Part shown: positions 33,677 to 43,791 of the stretch, piece by piece | How positions within the stretch are numbered: position 1 is the first letter of the stretch | Layout of the letters: each line of letters begins with the position of its first letter | The notes under the pieces: generated by a model | What the model saw: only the letters and a program-made list of their open reading frames with translations | Told to the model about the DNA's origin: nothing | Database searches by the model: none | Program-made: the position numbers and the translations under genes | DNA from: Acanthosepion pharaonis | Lineage: Eukaryota > Mollusca > Cephalopoda > Sepiida > Sepiidae | NCBI GenBank assembly: GCA_903632075.3 | Contig: CAHIKZ030003337.1 | Location: 110,001 to 174,000, forward strand | Direction of reading: 5' to 3' | DNA: 64,000 nt

Positions 33677-33720
<44 letters not shown>
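33552..33720. repeat. (TCTA)n ... (TA)n ... (GATA)n array
   Basis: TCTA repeats at 33552-33607, a 33-bp spacer, TA repeats at 33641-33671 and GATA repeats at 33673-33720. TCTA and GATA are reverse complements, so the array can fold back on itself. Confidence 0.95.
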
Positions 33721-33721
<1 letters not shown>

Positions 33722-33729
33722 ACCTAACC

Positions 33730-34220
33730 GGATCGTCAGGTAAAGTCGGCTAAAGAGGCAAAGGGAAACGCTTACTTATTGGCGATAGCCAAAATTATAC
33801 CATGTGACCAAAAAAAGAAACACACAAACACAAACACAAACACAAAACCACCTGGTGAGGGGGTTAAAGATTTATTCAAGAAAAAGTGGAGGGGATATTA
33901 AAATACGGACTTTAAGGTGGAATGACAAATAAACGGGAAAATACGTCTTAATTTAGTAACCACGATTTTTTATGTCTACATATGTTAAGAATTTCGGTTT
34001 TAGAGTTTAATAGCTTGTAATATCTAGGTCTGCTCTACGGTTGTATTGAGCGCTTTTGTTAGTTGTTTACTCGTATCTGGGTTTTTTCTTTGGGCTTCAA
34101 ACCTTTATATGTGCGATTTTTTTCATGTTTGTAGCTCTTTCTTTTTTTAAAACCTTTTTTCCCTCGAGATTGATTTGATTATTGGCAAATCAAAAATTCG
34201 AGGGTTTTTCGAAACGAGTA
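33730..34220. other. No recognisable gene
   Basis: Includes a short hairpin near 34160-34205 (GATTTGATTATTGGCAAATC inside TCGAG/CTCGA-type ends). Nothing else identified. Confidence 0.4.
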
Positions 34221-34223
34221 TAG

Positions 34224-34224
<1 letters not shown>

Positions 34225-34291
<67 letters not shown>
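34225..34291. repeat. (TCTA)n-(TA)n microsatellite
   Basis: TCTA repeats followed by TA repeats. The flank ATTTCATTGAATAATAGACATTT resembles, in reverse, the spacer at 33608-33640, so this is an inverted partial copy of the 33.6-kb array. Confidence 0.9.
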
Positions 34292-34294
<3 letters not shown>

Positions 34295-34969
34295 CATTGA
34301 ATAATAGACATTTCCAAATATCTATAATGTAGATATTTCCAGTTCTCTAATTAGTTTCTCGATATTAATGAAGGTGTCATAACGCGTATTTTGTGTATTT
34401 ATAGAGTTTTTTCTCTCGATCATCGCTATATATCGTTTGTATATTATTTTTATTTTATTAGTTAATTGTCATCGGTTTTAAGCGATACATATCAACATAA
34501 ATATAATATGAAGCTTCGTTAATACTTGATATATTCCAAGAGCATTTCACTGTCTATTATATTTTACAACTTCAAATTTGTATATAGTTTAAATCAATGT
34601 TAAAGAATATTATGTGCTTATTGTACTTTTATTTTAATTTTAATTTTAATTTCATTTTTGTATGTACAGGAAAATATGTATATATATATATATGCTATAT
34701 TTATGGACAATTATTATCTTAATTTTGCGAATACATCCATTTAAAATTAACTTGTAATAATGTTTAAGAATCAGGCTAAACGATGAAATGTGATAATAGG
34801 GTTGAGTTTAAGTATCCCCGCGAAAAGAAAAGAAGGGGAAAAAGTACAAATAAAATAAAAACGGCAAATAATTAAACCTTAAAATACTTAAAGAAATAGG
34901 GTAAGATTTAGGAAGATTAAGATTACCTCATCGGTTATTCATCGAAACTGCAATCCACCGAAATAAGAA

Positions 34970-35260
34970 AAGAAGCCAGTCCCCACCGCGGGCCATTTAA
35001 AAGATAGTTAGCGCAGCGGATTGGTTGTTACAAACATCCAATCGGATGTGCGGAATATGTGGTCTTTCTTCTTCTTCTTCTTTAAAAAGCCAGAGTAGCT
35101 GTTAGCGTTTAATTGAGAGGGAGAATCAGGGGTTGATCTCCCCTGATTGGGTCGATTTAGTGATGGGTGTGTGATGTTGAATGATCCGAAACTCCCTGAT
35201 GAACCAAGTCAAAACATCACTGACGACCCCCTTGGGCGCCTACTTAAAAGCGTATTTTCG
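34970..35260. other. GC-richer unique-looking block with hairpin and CCAAT pair
   Basis: Less AT-rich than its neighbours. Holds ATTGG at about 35020 and CCAAT at about 35039 as an inverted pair, a CTT triplet run, and a perfect 9-bp hairpin AATCAGGGG/CCCCTGATT at 35124-35148. Promoter-like features are suggestive only; no exon is recognised downstream (ORF 35433-35684 is unassigned). Confidence 0.25.
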
Positions 35261-35294
35261 AATTATTAAGGTACCGATGTTGTTTTTCCAAAGT

Positions 35295-35326
35295 ACTTTC
35301 GATCTTTTCCAAGATCACCTTCAGGG
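35295..35326 (-). ncRNA. Weak hammerhead-like motif
   Basis: The minus strand reads CTGAAGGT, a perfect 6-bp stem GATCTT/AAGATC with loop GGAA, then GAAAG. The A9 position is G and stem III is at best 2 bp, so this is a marginal match. Its strong stem next to GAAA is why it is listed. Confidence 0.25.
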
Positions 35327-35829
35327 ATGAATTACAAAGACATCATTATTGTAACTGCGATAAAATTTGCATTCCGTTCTACTGATGATATAACAAACGC
35401 ACGCGAACGCGTTCTGTTATCGCTATTTTAAAATGTCCGTTTTATTCTTTCCATTTACGGAATTATTTTCAAAACAAGCGTTTCAATATAAGAGAGCTGG
35501 CCGAAAATTGATAGAAATGCAAAATGGTATTCGATATTTGTTATATGCACTTCAACTCTTTTCTGAAACATTCGTTATACATTTTGTTCAGTGTTGGTTG
35601 GTTTATTTTGATAAAGAGAGCTTCGAGCATTTGAAGTCATTGTTATTATTTCCGACAATACGTTGTCATTGTAATTTATCCTGAAGATTATCTTGGAAAC
35701 GATCAAAAGGACTTGGGTTAGAAAAAAACTACGGCGCATTTCTTGATGAATTCATCTTGCCAACAAGAAACTAATTAGAGAACAGGAAAGAACCGTATAA
35801 AATAAATAGACATAACATGCCTATATTAT

Positions 35830-35830
<1 letters not shown>

Positions 35831-35918
<88 letters not shown>
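35831..35918. repeat. (TA)n microsatellite
   Basis: About 88 bp of perfect TA. It abuts the LINE-A tail at 35920. Confidence 0.97.
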
Positions 35919-35919
<1 letters not shown>

Positions 35920-35921
<2 letters not shown>

Positions 35922-36150
35922 TATTTCACCTAAGCAAGGCGTTAATAACACTAGGTATGCTCATTACAGGCCGTGAGCGAACATAAAAAAAAAAACTTTA
36001 GTGAGGAAATGTCTAGGAAAAGGACAATAAAGGAATGGAAATTCGGAAGATAGAAGATGGCAATTGACGTGACATTTGAATTTGAAGATTGTAGTTGACA
36101 TGGAAGATTTATATCGAAAGGGATTTTTACATACGTTTGATTAATTGATA
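35920..36150 (-). pseudogene. LINE-A 3' fragment
   Basis: The minus strand ends GCCTTGCTTAGGTGAAATAAAC, a variant of the LINE-A tail. Upstream it reads LQSSNSNVTSIAIFYLPNFH, the decayed terminal residues of the RT protein. Confidence 0.65.
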
Positions 36151-36520
36151 GATCCATTTTCTACGGCTTATCAAGCATTTCGATGTTATTTCAAGCCAGA
36201 AAATATTTTTTAGAATTCATGAGATCATAATTGTCTAATTAACTAATTAACCGATAGTTTGGGAAATTTGTAACTTTCCCAAGAGTATTTGCGTGTAATC
36301 TTCGATTAACAATTCCGTGGCATTATTCATTACACCCGCACAATCAATCTTACAGCTGTCATACATCTTGTTACGTGTCTTGAAGTTTGCTTTACTTTGG
36401 TAATGAAACAGGAATGGGATTTCAACGTTATCCACAGGCGTGAAGTGCGAGAAAATAAACTATTGTAATAGAACTGATAGGTGTATCTAGGTAGTTAAAC
36501 AGCAAAATTGGAAGGCCATT
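36150..36520. other. No recognisable feature
   Basis: ORF 36247-36435 (-) is unassigned. Confidence 0.45.
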
Positions 36521-36522
36521 TG

Positions 36523-36525
<3 letters not shown>

Positions 36526-36588
<63 letters not shown>
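36526..36588. repeat. (TA)n microsatellite
   Basis: About 63 bp of perfect TA. Confidence 0.97.
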
Positions 36589-36590
<2 letters not shown>

Positions 36591-36599
36591 AGAGTGTAG

Positions 36600-37108
36600 A
36601 AGAACGAACAGTAAGATCTCAGCGTTCAAAACATTAATTTAAAAACAGTGCTCAATACAAAAAGTAGAGCCGTAAATATTTATTTATTTATTATGCAGTG
36701 TTACATGACCAAAACCTATTTTCACTTGAAGCATCGACCTAACCTCCCTAGGAGAAGGTTAAAGTTCAAAGTTTACATTCTTACGGAATTCTATGCCCAT
36801 ATTTATCTCTTCTTAGTGCTTACCACCTCCTCCTCTACCCATGACCTCTTTCTTTTTCTTTTTTTCCTTTTTTCTCCTTTTCTTTTTCTATTTCTTTTTC
36901 TCTTTCTTTTTATGACCGCAATTACTAATGAACTAGATTCTCTTCCAGCTCCACATGTAAATTCTAGTATACCTTTTATGAAAATTCCCAAAGGACGGAA
37001 GTGGTGATATTTGCTTCGATCACTGTATGTCTGAATAAAAGTTTTTAGCAACATAGTGATCCCTCACTTGATCAGACGTTTAAAAAAATGTTTTCTTTTT
37101 TGGTGTTG
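36600..37108. other. No recognisable gene; T/C-rich stretch
   Basis: A pyrimidine-rich run (CTTTTTCTTT type) at 36845-36910 creates the KRKRNRK-type ORF on the minus strand, which is a composition artefact. Confidence 0.5.

Positions 37109-37110
<2 letters not shown>

Positions 37111-37168
<58 letters not shown>
37111..37168. repeat. (TA)n microsatellite at the 3' end of an S2 SINE
   Basis: About 58 bp of TA directly before the palindromic 3' end of the SINE (GTCGAC...TCGAATTCGA, 37169-37190). Confidence 0.97.
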
Positions 37169-37171
<3 letters not shown>

Positions 37172-37185
37172 GACTCTCCCGTCGA

Positions 37186-37577
37186 ATTCGACGTATGAGG
37201 GTCAAGCAGATCAGTTCCAGGAAACCGACAGCAGCTCATGAGATTTGATTATAGTGGTGAAGGTTTCGTGCAGGACCATCCACACTTTTTGAAGGACCGA
37301 ATTCAGAGACCTGGTGCACTAAGTGCCATTGAGTCCCCAAACGACCCTCCGCAGGTTTTGAATTCCGTGTTGTCCTTCTTCTAGACCAGTTGCCATCCAA
37401 GGCTATAGAACCCAGTCTGTCCTGCTATTTACCCATAGCTGGAGGGAGATGAAGAGGATTCACTTCTTTCTCAAGGGTATTAGCACGTAAGTGAATGTAA
37501 TTGATTCGACTGGAATTTGAACTCGGCTCTGCTATTCCTCAATCGAAGCCGCTATCCATTACTTCACCGTGCCTCAT
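37186..37577 (-). repeat. S2 tRNA-derived SINE, near full length
   Basis: On the minus strand the head GAGGCACGGTGAAGTAATGG resembles tRNA-Arg. A B box GAGTTCAAATTCCAG lies at about 37511-37525. The body contains CTCCCTCCAGCTATGGG, GGACAGACTGGGTTCTATAG, GGCAACTGGTCTAGAAGAAG and GCACTTAGTGCACCAGG, and ends after about 390 bp beside a (TA)n tract. SINEs are transcribed by RNA polymerase III from such internal boxes and moved by a partner LINE; the partner is not obvious here. Confidence 0.8.
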
Positions 37578-37599
37578 ATATATATTGTCATCCGCAGAA

Positions 37600-37735
37600 T
37601 GATTGTTTCGCTGTATCACAGCTCATGAGTATGGCTAGACGTCCGGTTCCCTTTAGCTAGGTTCGAAACCCGACTGAATTGGCGTCAGTTGGGGATTCTA
37701 CCACTAAGTAAATTTAAGTGTATTCATTTTGAGAT
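37600..37735 (+). repeat. Possible third tRNA-like SINE
   Basis: A strong B box AGGTTCGAAACCC at about 37660-37672 preceded by a weaker A-like box (GAGTATGGCTAGACG). Only one copy, so the SINE call is tentative. Confidence 0.4.
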
Positions 37736-38360
37736 AAACACACATTGACTGAGAGAAATCGAGAAAAGTGTATATATTAAAAAATAAACATAGAATCTCT
37801 GGATGTGTGACAACCTACTCAATCAAAGAAAACTAGCATATTTCAATGCGAACAAAAATATACAAAAACCTTAATAGAAATGGAGGAAAAATTTATTCCA
37901 AAAGAATTTCCGCGAAAAAATAAACCCACAAGACACGAAAAAATAAAACAAATTTAAATAAAAAACAAAAAACACTGAGCCTAACAAAAATGCAATTTCT
38001 TATACAAATAAAAAACAGGGTCTCCCTCCACAAAAAACAACATAAAATTACCGAACAAGAGAAAACTTTTTGCATCATAACACATCTATACATGTAACTA
38101 GGGGGAATTTAAAATGCCAATATATCAAACAGACAATTATTCTTACCTAGAAATACAAGAAAGAAAAACTTCATAAACATATTTAAACCCGAACTAAATA
38201 GATCATAACCCCACACACAAAAACGTATAACATGCAAACATAATGGCTAACCACTCACATGCATGCTCGCACACTCACGGGTGGGTATCTGTGGAGCACG
38301 AATATGTATACGCATATTGGCAGAAACAATAGACTGCTAACCCTACAAAACATAAGTGTG
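37735..38360. other. No recognisable feature
   Basis: A-rich AT sequence. Confidence 0.5.
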
Positions 38361-38365
38361 TGGAT

Positions 38366-38530
38366 GCGTATGTATGTATATATGTATGTATATATGTATG
38401 TATATGTTTGTATGTATGTGTTTATGCTCACGGTCACACCCTACACAACATAGGAAGTGTGTGTGTGTGTGTGTGTGTATGTGTGTGTGTGCGTGTATGT
38501 ATTTGTATGTGTGTATATGTATATGTGTAT
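38366..38530. repeat. (TATG)n and (GT)n microsatellites
   Basis: Interrupted TATG run at 38366-38420, then GT run from 38457. Confidence 0.9.
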
Positions 38531-38569
38531 AGACTAATTCCTTATAATAAGTATGTATGTATCGAGAGG

Positions 38570-38570
<1 letters not shown>

Positions 38571-38628
<58 letters not shown>
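38571..38628. repeat. (TA)n microsatellite
   Basis: About 58 bp of TA. Confidence 0.97.
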
Positions 38629-38630
<2 letters not shown>

Positions 38631-38639
38631 CGATTTGTG

Positions 38640-39180
38640 GAGGGAATGAATTCTTCATAATAAATGGATTATAGAGGCGTTTTTGCAACATCGGTAGGGA
38701 AATGCGTCAATGATTTGACAATGCTATTTTACTGATACAAGTGGTGGAATGTCGTGGGTGGTCGTGCAGTAAAAATAACTACCAAGTCATTGTGACCGAT
38801 GGTGTGAACGTACTGTCCTCCTTTTTCTAAAACTGTTGTTTATATCAGTTTATGAGCTCTCTTCTATAATCTTTAACTAAGTTCTTCGCAGTGTAGTTTC
38901 ATTGTAAATAACAGCTGGGCGTTGAGGGTGTTGGAAACGCAAATATAGCTGAGTAGACATGTGAAAAAGACTCCAGCCGTCCTAGCAGAGGAGTAGCTGG
39001 TCGTTATGGTAAACGTATAAGAGTATTTGAAAAGACTATTATTTTTTACCTGTTTCGCCGAATGATAGTCATTACTTCAACATCTACATAAAATGAAACA
39101 GCGGACATATCACTCCAGAAGGATTTCACAATTCTTTACCAATTCAGATATGTTGCTTTTTCATCCATACTTTACCATCT
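38640..39180. other. No recognisable feature
   Basis: Unique-looking AT-rich sequence without clear ORFs. Confidence 0.5.
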
Positions 39181-39188
39181 TTCCCCTT

Positions 39189-39316
<128 letters not shown>

Positions 39317-39327
39317 TAATTATGAAA

Positions 39328-39410
39328 GTGAACATTGAAGTCAGGTGGCCTGACGATTGCGTCTAGCATGAAACAGCCTGTCGCCTCTGAGTGTTGACTT
39401 CAATGTTCAC
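39328..39410 (+). ncRNA. Hammerhead-ribozyme-like RNA, repeat E, best copy
   Basis: Predicted type I fold. Outer stem I is 16 perfect base pairs (39328-39343 with 39395-39410). An asymmetric internal loop follows, then inner stem I of 3 bp (39347-39349 with 39383-39385). Core CTGACGA at 39350-39356. Stem II TGC/GCA with loop GTCTA (39358-39368), flanked by T and T. GAAA at 39370-39373. Stem III ACA/TGT around GCC (39373-39381). The triplet GTC ends at C 39382, where a hammerhead would cut. Core residues C3, U4, G5, A6, G8, A9, G12, A13 and A14 are all present. The one departure is a U-U in place of the usual G-C at 10.1/11.1. Hammerheads are known in Penelope-like elements and retrozymes; an internal loop in stem I facing loop II is typical of active natural ones. 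Confidence 0.6.
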
Positions 39411-39485
39411 TTTTATATTTACATACGCTCTATCTCTAATATTGAGAATTTTATCCCATAAATAGACACTTTAAAACTATATTTC
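39411..39485 (+). repeat. Repeat E, 3' body
   Basis: TTTTATATTTACATACGCTCTATCTCTAATATTGAG is shared with 47970-48010 and, with changes, 41490-41515, always downstream of the ribozyme-like part. (TA)n begins shortly after. Confidence 0.7.
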
Positions 39486-39515
39486 TTCATATTTATGTTA
39501 AAATTTTCGAATAAA

Positions 39516-39519
<4 letters not shown>

Positions 39520-39575
<56 letters not shown>
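39520..39575. repeat. (TA)n microsatellite
   Basis: About 55 bp of TA. Confidence 0.97.
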
Positions 39576-39579
<4 letters not shown>

Positions 39580-39584
39580 CGTAC

Positions 39585-39780
39585 ATTGAATGCTGGTGTT
39601 AATAAAATAGTAATCGATGAAATATAACAGAGCTATGAACTATATATCAATAATTTTTTTTTTCCATTCCGATAACATGATTTAAAGTTTCATACACAAA
39701 GCAATTTACAGGTGATGAGTTTCGACTCAACACCTGAAGATTGCAATGTGCATGAAATTCCGAAAAGAAATTGGAAAAAT
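39585..39780 (+). repeat. Repeat F, copy 1
   Basis: GCTGGTGTTAATAAAATAGTAATCGATG and AGTTTCATACACAAAGCAATT are shared with 44612-44730. The 3' part has CTGAAGA, TTGCAATGTGCAT and GAAAT (39742-39772), again a CTGANGA/stem/GAAA pattern but without a usable stem III. Confidence 0.55.
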
Positions 39781-39947
39781 CTTTCCGCTTTATTTTTGAA
39801 TTTGTAGGTCTGATGAATTGGATCCTGATTACGGTCCCAATGTAATAAATTATAACATTGGACTATTAGTGATTGAGCCTTTTATATTATATTATATTCT
39901 CTGTCCTGAACATTAAGCTCTACCTGGATTTTATCCTCTTGAAAATC

Positions 39948-39950
<3 letters not shown>

Positions 39951-40003
<53 letters not shown>
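39951..40003. repeat. (TA)n microsatellite abutting the mariner 5' end
   Basis: The last TA (40002-40003) is the mariner target-site duplication. Confidence 0.95.
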
Positions 40004-40005
<2 letters not shown>

Positions 40006-41242
40006 AGGTAACCAAAAAAGATCTGTCCGTTTTTGATTAGTCATTGAATGAAGTTGAAATATATACGAAATGCGTGTAGCAATTGTTTTCAAATTCGGAC
40101 AGCCGGAAGTAGGAACATCACACGTTATAAAAATCACGGGCACCGTGCCTGGCCATCAGATATAAGCCGGGCAGCTGTGAGAAGGTTGGCAGTGCCTAGA
40201 GATCTCGTTCGTGGCTGTTTGCTTTACGACTTCAAAGCAGCTGCATCAAGTCGCCGCATATGTAAAGCGTTTGGGAATAGTGCTGTGGATGAACGTACTG
40301 CAAGGCGTTTGTTTCGAAAATTCATGTTCAAAGATTTGTCTCTCCATGATGAGCCTCGCAGTGGACGACCACATGTCTTGTATGACGGAGTCCTGAAGGC
40401 GGCCATTGAAGAGAACAGTAGTCTAACGTGTGGGGAACTTGCAAGACACTTCAACTTTTCCGATGAAACAGTTAGACTTCACCTGCACCGCCTAGGTAAC
40501 ACATAGAAACTGAGCAAGTGGGTTCTGCAAACGCTGTTGGAGGTCCACAAGGGACAACGAGTGGCTGCTTTCTTGCCACTGTACCGCATCCTTATTCAAT
40601 CGAGTGCTTACCAGTGATGAAAAGTGGGTTCTGTACGAAACTCCCAAGCGTTCCAGACATTGGTTGTCTCCTCACACCGCAAGACCGCCTATGCACCCAC
40701 GCAAGATTATGCTTTGTGTCTGGTGGACAGGTCGTCAAGTGGTTCATTATGAACTGCTACCAACGGGCCAAACGGTCACTGGAGACCTATACTCGCAGCA
40801 ATTGAAACGTGTGCAACAGGCATTGCGCCAGAAGGAGCCAGCACTGGTGAATCGCAAAGGTGTGCTTTTCCTCCATGACAACGCCAGGCCGCATGTCGCG
40901 CGAGTGGTCAGGGATACCATACAGTAACTTGGGTGGGAGACTTTGTGCAATCCACCTTATTCACCTGACCTTGCGCCATCCGATTACCACCTCTTCCACT
41001 CCCTGGATAATCATCTTCGTGGGAAATCCTTCAACAATGAAGCAGACTTATGCAAAGCCCTCACGGACATCTTTGCGTCAAACCCCACCGAGTTCTACCG
41101 CAAGGGCATTGAACAGCTGGAGACACGTTGGCAGAAGATGCTGGATGCCGAGTGCGATTACTTCGAAGACTAAATATAATTTACACATACTATGAAGCGT
41201 TTTTTTTTTCCTTTAAAAACCGACAGAACTTTTTGGTTACCT

Positions 41243-41244
<2 letters not shown>
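40004..41244 (+). mobile_element. mariner element with terminal inverted repeats
   Basis: About 1.24 kb. The 5' terminus CAAGGTAACCAAAAAA (40004-40034) is repeated in reverse at 41215-41244 with three differences over about 30 bp, and both ends are flanked by TA, the mariner target duplication. Both flanks continue as long (TA)n tracts. It contains one decayed transposase gene (40160-41173). The size and organisation are those of a full-length mariner, so this is the best-preserved mobile element here, though it cannot make its own transposase. Confidence 0.9.
40160..41173 (+). pseudogene. mariner transposase (D,D34D), frameshifted
   Basis: The N-terminal DNA-binding part reads CLLYDFKAAASSRRICKAFG and LHDEPRSGRP, then GELARHFNFSDETVRLHLHR (to 40503), followed by a TAG at 40504-40506. 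The frame stays readable as KLSKWVLQTLLEVHKGQRVA, then shifts near 40590 to VLTSDEKWVLYET (first catalytic Asp), VWWTGRQVVHYELLPTGQTV, HDNARPH (second Asp), a TAA at 40925-40927, and YSPDLAPSDYHLF (third Asp). Counting through the stop gives exactly 34 residues between the second and third Asp, the mariner signature. The C-terminus ends CDYFED at 41173. Only two stops and one frameshift separate it from an open frame, so the copy is fairly young compared with other elements here. Confidence 0.9.
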
Positions 41245-41290
<46 letters not shown>

Positions 41291-41305
41291 TCACAAATAT
41301 TATCA

Positions 41306-41359
<54 letters not shown>
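41245..41359. repeat. Two (TA)n tracts downstream of mariner
   Basis: TA runs at 41245-41287 and 41309-41359 separated by 21 bp. The first starts with the target-site TA. Confidence 0.96.
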
Positions 41360-41362
<3 letters not shown>

Positions 41363-41520
41363 TGGACATTGATGCAAACACCCAGCGGCGACAGTCTTCT
41401 TAAACGCAACCTTCAGGCTATGAAGATTGCTTTTAAGCAGCAAGCAGTATGTTACTGCTTGGGGTTCACCTCATGACTCAATTTTATATTTACTTACGCT
41501 CTATACCTTCTATGGAAGCA
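41360..41520 (-). repeat. Repeat E, diverged copy
   Basis: The minus strand keeps GCCTGAAGGTTGCG and GACTGTCGCCGC, lining up with the core and cleavage region of repeat E, but GAAACA is lost. Downstream body words (TTTATATTTACTTACGCTCTAT) are on the plus strand. Confidence 0.5.
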
Positions 41521-41547
41521 TAGCATACCTTACATCTATATTTTCTC

Positions 41548-41590
<43 letters not shown>

Positions 41591-41591
41591 T
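41548..41591. repeat. (TA)n microsatellite
   Basis: TA run with one CA interruption. Confidence 0.95.
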
Positions 41592-41599
41592 TCGTTTCT

Positions 41600-42095
41600 G
41601 AGCATTTTCAAGATTTTTACACAAAAATTTTTTTTAAAGTAAATGGTTCAAAGCCTATTCCATACTTTCGGTTTAATAACCTTTATCAATTACATTTTTT
41701 GTAGGTGTAATTTTCTATATAAAAAAAAAAACATATCCATGTACATAATATTAGACAGATATTAGTTGTTAACAAAACAATACTCACACATTCACACAGT
41801 AAAAAGAACCTTCAGATATTGGAGTTCATCAACATTAAAACAAATCAATCCACACTCAAAAAAATACATTTCAAACTAGTCGCAAAACATTATATTAAAT
41901 CTAGACATATGGTTCTGTTGTTAATATTACGATCTCTCACATCGTATGACGTCAAAAAAGCGTATCATGAATTTACGACCTGCGTCAAATATTCCACGAC
42001 CGTTATATTCGCATAGTAAATTCTATATAAACATAACAGGCTAAAATCTTTGATGGTGAATATGTTTGTTGAAATGTCCATATAACCACTTTGAT
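41600..42095. other. No recognisable feature
   Basis: AT-rich; ORF 41819-42016 (+) unassigned. Confidence 0.5.
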
Positions 42096-42100
42096 GTTGG

Positions 42101-42454
42101 CTCGAAAGCTTATATCAAGAAATAGCATGATAAGTTGAAAGCTTATATCAATGAATAGCATAATAAGTCAAAAGCTTATAGCAAGGAATAGCGTAAGTCG
42201 TAAGCTTATATCGAGGAATAGCATATGTTGAAAACTCATCTCGCGGAATAGCATAATAAGTTGTAAGCTTATATTGAGAAATAGCATAATACGTGGAAAG
42301 CTTATATCCAGAAATAGCATAAGTCTTAAGCTTATATTGCGGAATAGGATAATAAATCGAAAGCTTATATCAAGGAATAGCATAATAAGTTGAAATCTTA
42401 TATTGAGGAATAGCATAATAAGTCGAAAGCTTATATCGAGGATTAGCATAATAA
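42101..42454. repeat. 33-bp minisatellite, about 11 units
   Basis: Consensus AAAGCTTATATCGAGGAATA then GCATAATAAGTCG. Units are mostly 33 bp, with some 3-bp losses. Because changes are multiples of three, the minus strand stays open (42449-42168, period of 11 residues, LFLDISF-type). I regard that ORF as a by-product of the repeat. Confidence 0.9.
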
Positions 42455-42459
42455 AAATA

Positions 42460-43580
42460 TCAAGATGTTGGACAGTTTTTATCTTTATCTTCTGAAATTA
42501 AAGCCACAATACGAAGATTAGAACGGCTGATGATCAAATACGATAGACATTCATTTTCTGTTATATTTATCAATATATGTTTGAATAATAATCTGCTGCA
42601 CAATACACTAAATTCAAGTTTCTATACGTATGCATTATTTTTGTCTGGTAGTTTCTAAGATTTCACTTGTCTATATTCTCATCGTTAGCAAGATACTTAT
42701 GAAAATTACTTGCTCTATTTGCCAATATTCAAGTTACCATATTCACACTTTAAACCAGTATTCTAGAAAACATGTTTACGTGTCCCTGATGCTGTTGTAT
42801 CTTAACCAATTAGTTTCCGTTTCTTTCGTGTAACGAGTTTCGTTTGGAACTTCCTGTTGGACTTACAAATTTTTACTTGCAATTACATCCTATTTCAACG
42901 TTGAATGTGATTATATGGCAAACTTTTGTATCCTTCATATTGCCATCAAATGATTTTGTTTATTGCAGGTTGCAACAGTTCAATCCATCTCATCAAAGGA
43001 TGCATTGAGTGTGATCTACGGACACCAAATTTGTCAAATCGCCTTCGTGTATCACTTGATTTACAGGGTCTTTTTTTCCTTTGATCTACTGATCAATTTT
43101 AGTTCGATCCTATGCTGAAGCTGTCGGGGTTGAGCACAATTTGCTCGATCTGAAACACTTCTGTTGGAAATTTAATGAAGATTTCGGAAATACCGCAACT
43201 TAAAATTCACTATTTCAACACTATTTTATTTATTACTTTACAAACGGAGCAAAATTTAAGATACTTACAAACAATAAATAAATTGAATGTGGGAAATTCC
43301 CTTTTCTTTATGAGATCATTGCAAAAGTTCCCGTCGAATTTTCATCGTTACTATAAAATGACCGCAACGTGACACTGGCGTTTCTTTTGATGTCGATTTC
43401 TGGTGTGTAGGAAAATGAAACTGTTCATCGTTCAGCTTCGAGTCAGATTTTGTTAATGGTTGACGTCTTCTCCACAAAGGAATGGCTTAAAGATGGAGAA
43501 TGAAAAGTTGCAAATTCGCGATATCATGCCCTATGAATTCCGGAAACGAATACGCTTCGCAATTGCGACATAAAAAAAAA
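42460..43580. other. No recognisable gene
   Basis: AT-rich; short unassigned ORFs at 42630-42833 and 43175-43372 (+). Confidence 0.45.
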
Positions 43581-43584
43581 ATAT

Positions 43585-43690
43585 TCAGTAGGTTTATTTG
43601 TTTTATCTCTCAGATTTTGGGATGGTCAAAACAAAAAGACATTCAGTAGATTTATTTGTTTCGTCTCCCAGATTTTGGGATGGTTAAAAA
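43585..43690. repeat. Short direct duplication upstream of a mariner fragment
   Basis: ATTCAGTAGRTTTATTTGTTT and CCCAGATTTTGGGATGGT occur twice, about 58 bp apart. Confidence 0.8.
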
Positions 43691-43791
43691 TGGTTTGGCA
43701 GATTTCGTTATGGTGATTTTAACCTAAACTATCAACCATGCTATGGGTAAACTACTGACATTGATTCGATGAAGACACTCTATTTGCCACC

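Noticed and set aside
36803..37054. Basic KRKRNRK-rich ORF considered as a nuclear protein exon
   Set aside because: It derives from a CTTTTT-type pyrimidine run; no further domain.
40224..40454. Minus-strand ORF inside the mariner
   Set aside because: It is the antisense shadow of the transposase region.
42101..42454. Regular 33-bp repeats considered as a CRISPR array
   Set aside because: There are no unique spacers between repeats, the sequence is animal-like, and no cas genes exist. It is a minisatellite.
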